Positions 1 through 11,900 are shown, counted from the stretch's first letter. The stretch is 64,000 nt of DNA from Oscheius dolichura (GCA_932521035.1 OW051495.1:3038001-3102000), one strand, 5' to 3'. Program-made: numbers and translations. Notes: a model not told the origin generated them from the sequence alone.

Positions 1-48
1 TCATGTTTAGAACTGAAGGGGAGGATAGCGGAGGATGGAGAGGAGAGC

Positions 49-251
49 TCACGCTAGGTAATCCTTCCTCTTCTGGAGATAGTACTCCTTAGATTTCGGT
101 TTAGAGGAAGACTGCTTGTCACTGCCGAAGTAGCCGATGAGTTGGACGAGAAGGTCCATTTGGAGGGGAGGGATGGCCAATAAAATGACCGAAAGTTCCG
201 AGGAGATGTTGTCGGAATGATGAATGGCCCAGAAGGCGACAAGGACAGTCG
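49..251 (-). CDS. C-terminal exon of a small membrane protein, possibly AGTRAP-like (partial)
   Basis: An open minus-strand exon begins after a CACCAGCAG acceptor and ends at a stop at 49-51. No ATG opens it, so upstream exons are missing. It has a hydrophobic stretch beginning VLVAFWAIHHSDN, a second hydrophobic stretch with an aspartate (LLAIPPLQMD), and a polar lysine/serine-rich tail. The pattern W-A followed by a D-x-I/L and LLA-x5-D resembles the central membrane helices of type-1 angiotensin II receptor-associated protein, but the match is short. I could not locate the 5' exons between 252 and 540. The identification is tentative; that it is a coding exon is more likely than not. Confidence 0.35.
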
Positions 252-542
252 CTGCTGGTGATGGTATCGGGGCAGAAGTCTGGGAATATTTCTCGATCAA
301 AGAATGCCCAGGGCAGACGGCTCCCCTTGGACTTCTCCTCTGCTCATTCCTGGAAGTGGGCCAGAATCCCCTAACTATGAAGAAGATTCATCCTCCTCCT
401 CCCGTCCTCATCCAGTCCGGTCATCCTCCCGCTTCCCCCAAAGTAGACTAATCCCAGCTTCGCGTTGGTCCCGCCACTATTTGCGTCTGTCTGTGTGTCT
501 GTCTCTGTCACTCTCGCCCCACTCGGCCGCGTCATTGTGCAG

Positions 543-3345
543 ATGGACCCTCTTCCCGGGATGACGGCTCTTGTCAAAGAAGAAAATGGACTTTTTCTCG
601 ATTCCAAGTTAGTTTTTCTTTATTTTCTCCTTCTTTTATGAATCCCAATTGGAAATTGTCCGTTCGTTTTGAGAATATAGAACGCAGCGAGGGGAGAGGG
701 ACGGGGGAGAGACGCAGACGCGGAAAAGGCGAGGAGATTGCATAGGGGGAAGCGATCGAGTATTTTATTGATATGTAATACATGTGGAATGGAACGTATA
801 CTTGAAAAAGCTTATCAAGGAGGAATAAAACATTTGAGGGCATTTTCAGTGACTCTTCGGCATCAAACAGTCAATTCTCCGGTCTGGCCGGCCTCCCGAC
901 GAAGTCAAATGTATCGTAAGTCAATTTTGACCGATCCCTGAATTACTACAGAGGTTTTAGAATTGGGAATAAGCCAAATGTAGTGAGGAAAAGCAGCCGA
1001 CAGTTGAAGGGGACGCGCGCTTTTCCCCGGGAGCTATATTCCGTGGCTGAGATGTTTCGATCTCCGACTACAAGGGGCGCGACTGTGGAGACGACAATGT
1101 ATTCTGCTAACTATATGGGTTCAACAACATTTAAACTAGAAGAAGACAGGGAACAAAAGGCCCATCGACTGGATTCCATGGCTATGGGATCTTTGGAAGA
1201 GGAAAAGCAACCGCGGGTGGATGTTTCAGAACTGTTGGGATCTTGTCCAGGGTAAGATACGATCTCTTCTATTTGATAAGTTCTTTTTTTAGAGTAACAA
1301 CGTCAAGGAGAAGTCAGCTGAATGCCCAAGAACAACACCAACTGATGGCCGAGTACGTTTCCCCTTTTTTCTTCCTATTTCATTTGTTTCAAGGGGAAAA
1401 TAAGAGAAAGTCGTTTCATTTGCTAACATTGAGTGGATGACTGTTATGTGTTGAATAGAATATTATCCTTTTCTCTCTTTCCAACAGTATTTTCCATCTT
1501 CTTTTCAGTTTCAACAAGCAGCTATGCTCCTTGGCCCCGTCAATCGACGTCATCATGGCCGAAAACATGGACAGCGGGTCAGTTCCTCCTCCCGATTCTT
1601 TGATATTTCAACCCTCAGATTCCCTATGACCAGTAGTAGTGTCCTATTTTCAACTGTGGAAAGGGATCCGAGTCCTGCTTTCGCCGTCTTCAAAAAAGAA
1701 GGAATCAAGCCCATCGTACCAAAGAAGAAGGCCCCCCTTGGGCGCAGTTTCCTCGCCAAAAGTAACAAGTGAGTGAAAACCTTGATTCGCGCACCATCAC
1801 CTCCTTTCATAGAAAAATATAAGAGTACATTGAAACATTTCAGAGAAATAGAAGAAGTCCCTCAAGCGTCGGCAAAAGACATCCAATTCAAGAAGACGGC
1901 AGATGGCGGGTTTGTTCCGTCTCCTCTCTCCTTCTCATCCGGGAAATATTCAGATTGAAGCCTGTGTTCGATGACGATGATGAGGAAAGTGCTATGAACG
2001 AGGCTTCTCTCGCCTCAACGTCGTCTTTTGAAGAATTCGATCGGGAACACGGAGAACTCTTCGAAGAGATGATCCGGCCCGGGGAGGATCCCCGGATGGC
2101 CAGGATTCGCTTCATGGCCAAGATGAGGGCCAGGAAATTTAGAGCAAAGTAAGGAAATATTTCTAATTGTTATGAACGATTGGTTTCAGGGCTACCCTCC
2201 AGCGGAAGGAACGACTCCAACAGATGGGTATAATAACCGGGCCGGCGATGCCGGGAATGGCGGGGATGATGCCGGCCGTGCCCTTCACGGAGCCCATTGA
2301 AGCCGAGTTCAAACCTGCTCCCCTGTAAGATTCTTTATTTTTCATTTTATTTCGTCTTTATCTAGGAATAATCTCGCCCTGGTCAAATCGGAGGAGCCCA
2401 TCGATCTGAACCTGGATGGGTCTCTGAGCCCAGTTTCGGCTTGGTAGGACCGCTGTCTCTTCAAAATAAGGGGGATTTCCAGGCCAGAGGGAGAAGGCTT
2501 CTATCCCTTGGGAACTCAAGTTCTTAGCGAGGAGCAGCTGCAGAATATGGAAGAAATGAAGAAGAAACGGGCCGAGACTCAACGACTCCGACGGACCATG
2601 TGGGTTTTAGGTAATCTCTTGGAAGAAATGTGGTCTTTAGGTTATCGGAAGAGCGGAAGGAAGCTGTCCGCGAGCAGAACAGAATAAGACAAAAACAGTT
2701 CCGGGAGAGAAGAAAGATGGAGGTCGAACTAGGTTTCGCCCCGACGTAGGCTTATCATTCTAGTCGTCCAGAGACATCCATCGTTTCAGCCCAGAGATTC
2801 TCGCCTACAACCAAAAGAAGGCTGAAATGGCCGAGAAGATGAGAATCAAGCGAGCGATGTATGATTTTTGATTATATTACTAATCCCCAACCTATCCTCC
2901 GCTTTTGGAGACTAACCAGAACATTGAAAATTCAGTGCTCCTCATCAAGAGATCTATTTCAGCCAAAGCGAGGAGCAGAAGGCTCTGGAACGGGAGAAGA
3001 ACACGGCAGCCAGCCGGAAACGACGCCAAGAGTCAGTTGTCCCCTCTTTCGGTTGTATCCTCCTGTTTTAGGGAGACGGAAGAACAACGACAGGCGAGAA
3101 GACAGCGAGACGCCGATGCTCAGAGGGCCCGCCGTTTGGCCATCTACGTGTCGGAGACGGACGAGCAGAAGGCAGAGAGGAAGAGGATCCAGGCGGAGAA
3201 GAGGAGACAGTTCCGGGCATTGAGGAGGAGCCAGCGGGGACCCGACGAGGCCGACACCTCCACCGGGGATGAGATGTCCAGCAGCCGGGAGGTGTCGATG
3301 GAGGGGGACGGCTCGCTGTTGCCAGTTGAATACCCCCAAGAGTGA
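543..3345 (+). CDS. Basic protein with STPR-like repeats (putative DNA-binding factor)
   Basis: A multi-exon gene whose ATG directly follows a GTGCAG acceptor, as expected for a trans-spliced start (MDPLPGMTALVKEENG). More than ten introns of roughly 40 nt can be followed with consistent phase. The N-terminal half is low complexity with an acidic patch (FDDDDEES). The C-terminal half carries tandem units of about 23 residues. The best are ETEEQRQARRQRDADAQRAR at about 3075-3135 and SETDEQKAERKRIQAEKRR just after, with more diverged units upstream (SEEQKALEREK; LSEERKEAVREQNRIRQKQ). This spacing and the E-Q-R-x2-R pattern match the one-score-and-three-amino-acid peptide (STPR) repeat of FMBP-1 type DNA-binding proteins. 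A serine/acidic tail ends ...VEYPQE. A nuclear role is inferred from family and composition only. Confidence 0.65.
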
Positions 3346-3369
3346 TAATATTGTTGTTTTCATAAACTA

Positions 3370-3750
3370 TTGCCGTATTCTATGGTCCCTTCTCTCTCCC
3401 ACGAAGACATGAAGCAAATAGAGCAGACACGGGACAAGTGGGTACTGGAGGAGGACACCGGCGAATCAAAGAGGACGAGGCAGAACAAGAAGCAAGGCTG
3501 GAGCAAAAGTTCCGCTGTCCCGCGCCGTCGGTCATTGGCTCCTCCCCATGGCCTGGAGCTATCTTCTCTTCTGTCTGGTTCCCTTCCCTTTACAGTATTC
3601 AGGAAAGCGAAAATTTTGCCCCGTTGAAACTCAAGTTATCCGGTCAAGAAGCGGGAAAGAGATGGACATGAACAAGGCGTCTCAACGCGCGTCTCGTCTG
3701 GGAACCGAAAAAAAAGAAGAGTCGAGCCGAAGAGCAAGAAGAAGAAGTTG
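3370..3750 (+). other. Unresolved stretch with fragments of lysine/glutamate-rich open frame
   Basis: Downstream of the STPR-like gene, short charged open segments occur in more than one frame, including MKQIEQTRDKWVLEEDTG and a basic terminus SSRRARRRS at about 3715-3750. A plausible acceptor (CCCTTTACAG) lies near 3595. No consistent exon chain could be built. It may be a small gene, a decayed fragment of the neighbouring repeat gene, or its 3' untranslated region. Confidence 0.2.
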
Positions 3751-3850
3751 AGAAAACGAGGAATAGAAGGACATTGGATAAGGGATTGACCACTTTATTT
3801 ATATAAAAAAACAATATTTATATGTAACGGGGACCTTCAGCCAAGAAGAG

Positions 3851-4501
3851 CTAGTGGCCGATTTTCTCGGCACCGTCGTGAAGTTTGTCGGCCACGGCAT
3901 CGCGGGCGTCGGTGATCTTGCCGGCAGCGCTATCAGCCGTGTCCTTGACGGATTCGGCGGCTTTGTCTTCGGCGTTGTTGCCAAGAACCCTGCAAATTGT
4001 CGGTCACAACGGGGAGACGACTCACTTGTCACGGGCATTGGTGACACCCTTCTTGATGCTGCCAGCAATCGACTTGGCACCGTCGGCGGCAGACTCGGCC
4101 AGCTCCTTGGTCTTGTCGGCGGCAGCGCCGGCAGCGTGCTTGGTCTTGTCCACGGCGTCTTCGGCTAACTCGGCGGTTTTGCTGGCAGCGTTACGGATAA
4201 CTCCCTTCTGCAAACTGAACATTATATGGCGTACGGGTGCGGGCACGCCAAGAAGAAGATGGCGTACGGGTGCGGGCACGCCAAGAAGAAGATGGCGTAC
4301 GGGTGCGGGCACGCCAAGAAGAAGATGGCGTACGGGTGCGGGCACGCCAAGAAGAAGATGGCGTACGGGTGCGGGCACGCCAAGAAGAAGATGGCGCGGG
4401 TGCTGGTGCGGGCACAGACAAGGGAGACGGGTAAGATGGAGGTGCCAAAGAGTGGCAACGAGAAAAGAGAAAAAGAAGAGTAAACTGACATCATCAGACA
4501 T
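3851..4501 (-). CDS. Group-3 late embryogenesis abundant (LEA) protein
   Basis: Exons at 4490-4501, 4026-4207 and 3851-3989 join into a 110-residue protein (333 nt, in frame). It is alanine/lysine/aspartate-rich with 11-mer-like periodicity: KTAELAEDAVDKTKHAAGAA, DKTKELAESAADGAKSIAG, DTADSAAGKITDARDAVADK, ending EKIGH. These are the amphipathic repeats of group-3 LEA proteins, which are disordered in solution, fold on drying and protect proteins and membranes in desiccation-tolerant nematodes. Exon 1 encodes only MSDD. Its donor (GTCAGT) is non-optimal and intron 1 (4208-4489) contains a 33-bp minisatellite. If intron 1 is retained the frame stays open, giving a longer N-terminus with five 11-residue repeats behind a hydrophobic start. 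I prefer the spliced form. A TATA box lies about 60 bp upstream, and an AATAAA signal is read on the minus strand near 3795. Confidence 0.8.
4228..4392. repeat. Minisatellite: five identical 33-bp units in LEA intron 1
   Basis: Five perfect tandem copies start at 4228, 4261, 4294, 4327 and 4360, followed by a degenerate partial copy. Each unit starts GGCGTACGGGTGCGGGCACG and ends AAGAAGAAGAT. Because 33 is a multiple of three and no stops occur, the array is open in several frames on both strands, so open frames here are not evidence of coding. Perfect identity between units implies recent expansion. Confidence 0.95.
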
Positions 4502-4559
4502 GTTTCGTAGCGTTCAGTTGAAGATTTTGAACTGATAGGAAATGACAGAAAGTAGCCGA

Positions 4560-4567
4560 CTTATATA
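4560..4567 (-). promoter_or_regulatory. TATA box of the LEA gene
   Basis: TATATAAG on the minus strand, about 60 bp upstream of the LEA start codon. It is one of two TATA elements in the 249-bp gap between the divergent LEA and phosphatase start codons. Confidence 0.5.
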
Positions 4568-4695
4568 CTTATTTCTAGCGTCCGTTGGGTATTCTAATTT
4601 GGAGGCGGGGCGTTTGAATCGACCCAAATGGACAAGTTGTCGACCGTATTTCGACGAGAACTTGCAAAAGATAACACGGTTAATCCTTTTGTGGT

Positions 4696-4702
4696 ATAAA
4701 AG
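4696..4702 (+). promoter_or_regulatory. TATA box of the phosphatase gene
   Basis: TATAAAA followed by a GC-rich stretch, about 50 bp upstream of the PTP start codon at 4751. No splice acceptor lies directly before that ATG, so this transcript may start conventionally rather than by trans-splicing. Confidence 0.5.
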
Positions 4703-4750
4703 GAGCGGCAGTCCTTTCATTGTCAATCACTGGGCTGCGCTTCTCCTTCG

Positions 4751-5932
4751 ATGTCGACGAATAAGAAGGCACCCACGAAGAGACGGAGCAATCGGAAGCC
4801 GTCAAAGCAGCTGGAATCCGTTGACGAGGAGGAGATTTCGGGACCGGCTGCGCCCAAGACGGCGACTACGAAGAAGAACAGGAAGAGCAAGAACAGCGAC
4901 AGGACCCCGCTCCAGAAGACCTACAACCCGGAGGTACTCAACTCGGCCACGGAGTTCGTCAAATGGGCGCACGGCCTCGGAGTGGACGGACTGAACACGT
5001 ACTGGCAAACGGAGATGGCCAACAAGAATCCGCCCATGGGATCGGCCCCGTCGTTCGAAGCCAACAGGGACAAGAACCGCTACAACGATGTGATCTGCCT
5101 GGAGGAGACGCGGGTCAAGCTGGACCGGGAGATGCCGACGGATGGCGATTATATCCACGCCAATTACGTTAAATTCCCGGGCTATGATCGGGTCTACATC
5201 TGTGCCCAGGGACCACTGGACAATACGGCGGAAGACTTCTGGAGGATGGTATGGAAGGAGAGGACGCCGATTATTGTCAACTTGACAAACTGCTGTGAGA
5301 CGAACGCCCAGGGCGAGAAGAAGAACAAATGTGCCAAGTACTGGAGCCCGAAAGAGGGCGAATCCCTCCAGTTGGGACGCTTCAACGTGCTGACGAAGAA
5401 GAAGGAGGCCTCGGATGCCAAGGGAAGGTTGGATGTCTACATCGTGGAGGTCCTTCCGAACGGCTGCAGCGACTCTCTCATCGTCCGATTGATCCACTCG
5501 GGAGTCTGGCCGGATGGCGGCGTGATGGGCAAGCCTCGTCTCGTGCTGAAGATCATCAAGCAGATTTATAATGCGGACACGATCGCCACCGGCTCGATCC
5601 TCGTCCACTGCAGGTAGAATCTCTTTCATAAGAAGACAACAAACAATTTCAGTGCCGGCATCGGACGGACGGGCACCCTCGTCCTGATCGACTACATCCT
5701 CTTCCGGATCTTCACCCTGGCGAAGCCGGCCAATCTGCTAGAGGCCTTCCTCCAGCTCCGGCAGCAGAGAGCCTCGGCCGTCCAAACGCCGGCCCAGTTC
5801 GTCTACATCGTCCTCTGCATCTCGACCTACATCGGCCTGGCCACCAAGACGACACACCCCGAGCTGCTGGAATGGGCCACCCAGCTCGAGAAGGACTTCA
5901 AGGCCAGGGGACTAGAAAAGCCACAACAATAA
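4751..5932 (+). CDS. Non-receptor protein tyrosine phosphatase
   Basis: Two exons (4751-5613 and 5653-5932) give a 380-residue protein. A lysine-rich N-terminal tail of about 60 residues precedes one classical PTP domain: the substrate loop region NRYNDVICLEETRVKL, the DYIHANYV motif, the QGPLDNTAEDFWRMVW helix, the WPDGG general-acid loop, and the P-loop HCSAGIGRTG split by the intron. The catalytic cysteine and arginine are both present, so it is predicted active in removing phosphate from phosphotyrosine proteins. Short single-domain PTPs with basic tails are greatly expanded in nematodes and many are sperm-enriched; tissue here is not known. The stop codon overlaps an AATAAA signal, so the 3' UTR must be short. 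It is divergent from the LEA gene. Confidence 0.93.
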
Positions 5933-8910
5933 ACTGTATGAACAGACTGTTTCTTTGTTATTCTCTTCTTCTTGTTGTCTCTCTTTACTTGGTTTGCTTG
6001 ATGGGTGGAGTTTGAAGAAGAGACAGTCCACGGTTGTCTCTCCCAGGTGTTGGTCTGGCGTCGTCTCCTCCTGGCCGGGCCGGGTCTCTCTCTCTCTTCG
6101 GAACAGGCGCGCGTCTGTTGTTGCCGGCCCGAGTAGTCCTGTCCCCCCTCTGACCCCACCTCTGCGTCCTCCGCCCATAAGCCAAGGTGGGAACTCCGAG
6201 TGACGAGTCTCCTCTCTGTTGACTCTACCGTGCCACAAGCCCTTGTAGGTCGTGTTTGCCGCTGTCTCCCCTCTCGATTAAGCCGTCATTCGGTTATGCT
6301 ACGAGCACGCGTCTACCGTTATGAAGTCGCTGGCCATCCTCTCCCCATATTTCTCGTTGATTTCTCTGTTTAAATGACGTGTAGATGAACTCATTAGCAT
6401 AGCGGCCGACCCCTCCTCGTCCACTAGAAAGGTCATCTCGTTCCTTCGTTATCAGGTCTGTTGTGTCCGCCAAGTGACCTTCACTCCAACCCGCAATTGT
6501 CCCAATATTCCGAACACATTATATTATATTCTCAACCCCGGGGGGCATTCCTCCTTTTTCTATTATATATTTCCTATATTCTGGCCTATCCTCCCCTTGT
6601 CCTCCCTCTGTCCTCCCCCCGTCCTCCTCCCCTCCTGGCCCCCGTCGTGCTGCTCTATCCCATTGGTACCCAGCTCTTTTTTCGCCCTCTGCCCGGTTCC
6701 ACACGTGCACACCAGCCTGCGCAGCTGTGACCGTTTTTCTACAATTCTTTATATCCCTCGCCGCTCACGATCCTCCATTTTGGACCTCATTCATTCATTA
6801 TCCTCCCCTCGGGCCGACAAGCTGTGATCTCCTTCTCTCCGGATACGGTAGACAGTTCCAGAAGGAGTAGCCGTCCGGCTTTTGCCAATCCCTAAACTTC
6901 TGTTGCTTTTTATTTAGCCCACGATACCGAACACTATAGTGCCGCTCCTTATCTAGGCCATATTCAGTGATCCTTCGAAACTTAAAAAATCCGAAAGTCC
7001 TTTCATTCGTTGTGACGATTATTCACTTCTCTTACAATATTAGCAACTCCTACTGAATCACAGCCACTGAAGACACCGCCAAGTGCCGTCTCATCCAGTG
7101 ATAAATGCGCTGTCCGTGAAACTTTTTGAACCAAACATTTCTTCCAAAGAATCCGTCCACTAGTTCCCTATGATCCAGCCCAGCCTTTATAACCCGAAAC
7201 GAAGCATTTTGTAATTCCTCTCTCTTGGGCGTCCCTCGGCTGTTTTGACCTCTCCTATCTTATCGGCCAAATGCCCTCGAGTACCACTTCTTTTGCATCC
7301 TATATTTATTTATGGGCACTTTCTTGACCAGAAGGTTTCTAGGTTCGATGCCTTTTTGGGCTAACAAAACCTGGCCCTGTCCCTGTGGTTTGACAAGGAG
7401 TGTACAAAAAGAGGGCGATAATGGAAGAATCAAACCACTGCACTTTTTTAGACGTTGCTTCAAGTTTCTTTTTACACACCGATTGTATGTCGCGAAGCCA
7501 ACCTTGTAAAAGTGATGTTGAAGACTTTGAATACCGAAATTTCGATATGCCCATTGCCGATATATCGATATTCCTTTTCGCTCAACCCTGGTTGACGACT
7601 AGGAGGTGTCTCTTGCAGTCAAATTTGAATGAACGGGGAAATCTGTTGGAAGAAAGACAAATTCAAATGGCCAGAAAATAAAGGGGAGCGGGGATGTGAA
7701 TCAGATGTTTCCTTTAAATAGTGCAGTGATTTGACTCTTCAAAATATCGCCCTCTTTTTGTACACTCCTTGTCAAACACAGGGTTTCTTTGAGTTTTCTC
7801 TTTTTAAAATAGTGATTTCTAAATGTTTCTCATCCGAGCACTAGGCGAATCACCGTCGGTCTTTTTCTGTCTCTTTGGAGGGATATTACACTGTAAATCG
7901 GCCTGGGCCCCGTCTCTTTTTGATAGCGACATTTGGCGCCATTGCGGCTCTGACTCAGCACGGGGCCAAAAGTCCTTTATCCTCCTTTTATTCAATAGAG
8001 AGTGATGCTTATTTACTGAAAAGCACTATCCTTCTTCTAATAAGAATATCCCTATAAACAGTCTAAAATTCTGTTGTCCCGTGCATTTTATGTGTCCGAA
8101 TGTTGTGCCGGCCCGTCATGTCGGGTCCGTCGGCCCGTGATTCAGACAATAAAAGCACATCGGCCATCTTGTGTCCATTGGCTGTAGTCTGTGCAAACTT
8201 TCTGACACTATTTCCTCTATTTTATTCCATTTTCTGTCTTTTGAAACAACCGGAAACTCTTTGGATGTCTATGGCACGGCAATCTCTTCCTTATCCCCCC
8301 TTCTCCCCCCTTCCCAAGACACTCTCTAACCCAGGAGACCAAGTCCTTGCCATCTGTTTCCTTCCTGCCCGATCTCCCCCGGACCTCCCACTGTCCCCCT
8401 CCCCGAGTTGCGCAACTCACTTCTGGCGGCCATGCCCTACCGAAATGCGGTGTGCCATCGATTGAGTGCCTGTTTTGTCCGTTATCTCCGGCTGTGCTCT
8501 CTGAGATGACCCGACCTGGGTTAATGGTCGCGCTGAAACAACAAACCCCCTCCTCCCCGTGTGCCGAGCTCTTCCTCCAACACTATTCTCCTCTCCTAAT
8601 TAGGCGTTAAGCTTCTGTTATTCTTTTTCTATTTCCTCTATATCTAGCCATCTCCCTCTCTATCCGTTACTTGATTTGTCCTCTTCCTCCTCCTCCGTCT
8701 CCCCCCAAAAGTGTCATCCTCCCCCCGCAGATAGCCCTCTTCTCCCCCCGGTCTCATAAACCGTTAATCCTCCCCTAAGACCAGAGGTGTGTGTTCCTCC
8801 TCCCCGTAAAAAATGCACACTGTTTACTCGTTGTGCCCACTCCCCCCTTCACCTGCCGTTTCTTTCCTCTCAATTTATCTTTTCCCTCCAGGACCCAAAT
8901 CTCTTCCAGG
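5933..8910. other. Non-coding interval upstream of laminin beta
   Basis: About 3 kb without a supportable gene. Much of it is pyrimidine-rich on the plus strand. It holds the inverted-repeat element at 7388-7777 and presumably the laminin promoter and 5' untranslated region; a polypyrimidine tract and CTTCCAG acceptor directly precede the laminin ATG. The open frames here lack splice support and domain similarity. Confidence 0.6.
7388..7777. mobile_element. Non-autonomous DNA transposon (MITE-like) with perfect 33-bp terminal inverted repeats
   Basis: The 33 bases at 7388-7420 are the exact reverse complement of 7745-7777. The arms begin GTTTGACAAGGAGTGTACAA. Similarity continues inward imperfectly for about 30 more bases on each side, and outward over a shared CCCTGTG at the edges, so the true ends may be near 7381 and 7783. 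The 320-bp interior encodes no recognisable transposase. No clear target-site duplication was seen, so the superfamily is undetermined. Confidence 0.85.
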
Positions 8911-11900
8911 ATGCTCGTGGCGCATTTGGCGCTGCTGGCAATCCTCGGCTGGATAACGGCCGCCCAGGAGGATCGCTGTAAAGACCGCTCCTGTTACCCC
9001 ATCACAGGAAATCTTCTCATCGGCCGGCAGGAGAGAATCACCTCGGACTCCACCTGCGGTCTAAACGGAAGGGAACGGTGGGTCACCCTCCTCCAGGTGG
9101 ATGACATCCTCCCCTTCAGATTCTGTATCGTCAGTCACTTGGAAGAGCAGACCAAGTGTTTCTACTGCGATTCGCGACTGCCCTGGAACAAGTACCGGCC
9201 GGACGCCAGACTCAGTCACCGGATCGACAATGTCATCACGAATATCAACGAGGAGAAGAACGTCAAGTGGTACCAGTCGGAGAATGGAAAACAACACGTT
9301 GTTGTGAGTACTTTCATAACTTTCGATTCCGTAAAAGTGATCACCTTGAGATCTTATTGTGAAATAGACTTCGTAAAACTTAACTTTTCAGATTACCTTC
9401 GACCTGGAGGCGGAGTTCCACTTCACCCACTTGATCATGACATTCAAATCTTTCCGTCCCGCGGCCATGTACATCGAACGGTCCGCTGACTTCGGAAAGA
9501 CATGGTTCGTTCTTTTCCTAAATTTTATCACGAGCAAATCTTCTCTTTTATCAAAATCTCAAAGTGAATGCGAAGAAACTGCTCACAGCCAATAGAGGAG
9601 CACTTTATGATTTCTCCAAAACATTCAAAATTGGCATTCTAACCTTTTTCGATGAAGAAATATCATCTTCAGGCATGTCTACCGTTATTTCGCCTACGAT
9701 TGTGCCACATCCTATCCCGGAATCCCAGAAGGCCCGCCGAAGAAGCATAGCGACGTCATCTGTACGCGACAGTACTCGGACGTGGCCCCCTCCACCGGAG
9801 GAGAGGTCGGATCTTTCTCTTTATCTATCAATTCGCTCGTTTCAGTTGATCTTCAAAGCCATCTCCCCTCACATCCCGACAGACGACCCGTATTCCGACG
9901 AGATCTCCAATTTGACGAAGATCACGAATATCCGAATCGTCCTGGATAAGTTGCACACCCTGGGAGACGAGATGCTCGACTACAGGTACCGTATCACCCC
10001 TCTTTTCCCCTCGAGACCCCACTTTAGACCGGAGATTGACGAGAAATACTACTATGCCATTTACGAGATGGTCATCCGTGGTTCCTGCTCCTGTTATGGT
10101 CACGCCTCCCGGTGCATTGCCCTGGCCGGCCACGACCAGGTCCGACTGGACGAGAGGATTCAAGACGTCGTCCACGGGAAGTGCGAATGCCAGCACAACA
10201 CGGAGGGATTGAACTGTGAGAAGTGTAAGGACTTCTACAACGATCTACCATGGAGGCCGGCCGTCGGAAACGAGACGAACGAGTGCAGACGGTGTGAGTG
10301 CAACGGACACGCGGCCAGGTGCCACTTCGACAAGGCCGTCTACGAACAGAGCGGTGGGTTACGGTATCTGACGGGAGGAAGAGGATATTGTAGGCTTTGT
10401 GGGAGGAGGAGTGTGTGACGACTGCCAGCACAACACCCAGGGGAAGAGCTGCGAACAGTGCAAGCCGTTCTTCTACCGGGACCCGAGGCGGCCCATCTAC
10501 GACCAACACGTCTGCCTGCCTTGTGACTGTGACAAGGCCGGATCCAGAGACAACGTGAGCTTTCCTTCTTCCTGAGAAATTTGGCAATTTTAGGGAATCT
10601 GTGAGGGAGAAGAAGACCCAGATCGCGGACTGGTTGCCGGAAAGTGTTACTGTAAGACATTCGTCGACGGACCAAGGTGAGATTATTAGAACACCAAACA
10701 GTAAATCACAGAGTACTGCCAAATGAGGGGCGCTCTTCTTATTTTCAACGTAAAACATTGAAAATTACAGATGTGACCGTTGCAAGAATGGTTACTGGAA
10801 TCTGACTGCTGCAAATGATGATGGCTGCGTCGCCTGTACTTGTAACCTCTTGGGAACTTATAACAACGAGGGATGTGACAAGTATTCCGGGAAATGTCAA
10901 TGCAAGAGACTCGTCACCGGGGAGAACTGCGACCAGTGCTTGGTAGGGAAGAATATTCGATTGGGAAGAAGGGAAACACGTTTCAGCCAGAACATTACGG
11001 ACTGTCGGAGGAGCCTGATGGTTGTAAGGCTTGTGACTGCGATATTGGAGGAAGCATGGGCAACAACTGCGACCTGGTGACCGGACAGTGTCTCTGCCGG
11101 GAGGGATTCAGCGGCAGACGGTGCGAGACCGCCGACTCCAGCTTCTATTGTGCCGAGATCGACCACTACACTTACGAGGCAGAAAACGCCAACATCACCT
11201 ATGTGAGATACAGTACCCCGGGGAGAATACAGAGAGAGAGTTTAGGGAAGCACGGAACTGCGGGAGGTGCCATCGAATCGGTACGAGTTGACCTGGACGG
11301 GACACGGCTTCGGCCGAGTCACCGAGAGGAGCTCGATCACATTCAATGTAAACAACCTGGAGATTAGCCAACTGTATAACATCATCCTCCGCTACGACTC
11401 GGGACAGGACCCCGTCGGATGGGAGAATATCCAGATTACTGTAGTCAGACCGGAGGATCCTGACCCGAATGGACCCTGTGCCGGCACCGACCCCTCGAAT
11501 GACTTCCTCATTGCGAGGTTCTATCCCAGTGAGTTGTTTTATCGGATAGAAATAGAACCTGGTTCAGATGGCCGCTACACGGAGGTCCGTCCTCCTGTTT
11601 GCCTCGAAGCCGGCGTTAATTACGACATCCGAGTTCAGTTTGGAGAGAAGAGGACCAACTATCCCGATCGGTCAGTTGAATATTTCATGTTTTGGTCACA
11701 CTTCAAAGTGAGCTTGAGCTGTATGCGGAACTTAATCTATGCAAAGTCTAATTCTAACTTTTACTTTCCAGCTCGGCCTTTATCCTGGTGGATTCCCTTG
11801 TCCTGGCCCCGCCCACGGACGAGATGTTCATCTTCAAGACCCTCCGTGGCCAGCAGCACAAGACCGAATACGACCGCTACCAGTGCCGTAACCTGGCCCT

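Noticed and set aside
4226-4483. CRISPR-like array
   Set aside because: The units are directly abutting with no spacers, in a eukaryotic intron; this is a minisatellite.
4022-4501. A 159-codon minus-strand frame spanning the minisatellite as the main LEA protein
   Set aside because: The repeat is stop-free in several frames by construction; the spliced 110-residue form matches group-3 LEA composition throughout. Kept only as an alternative.
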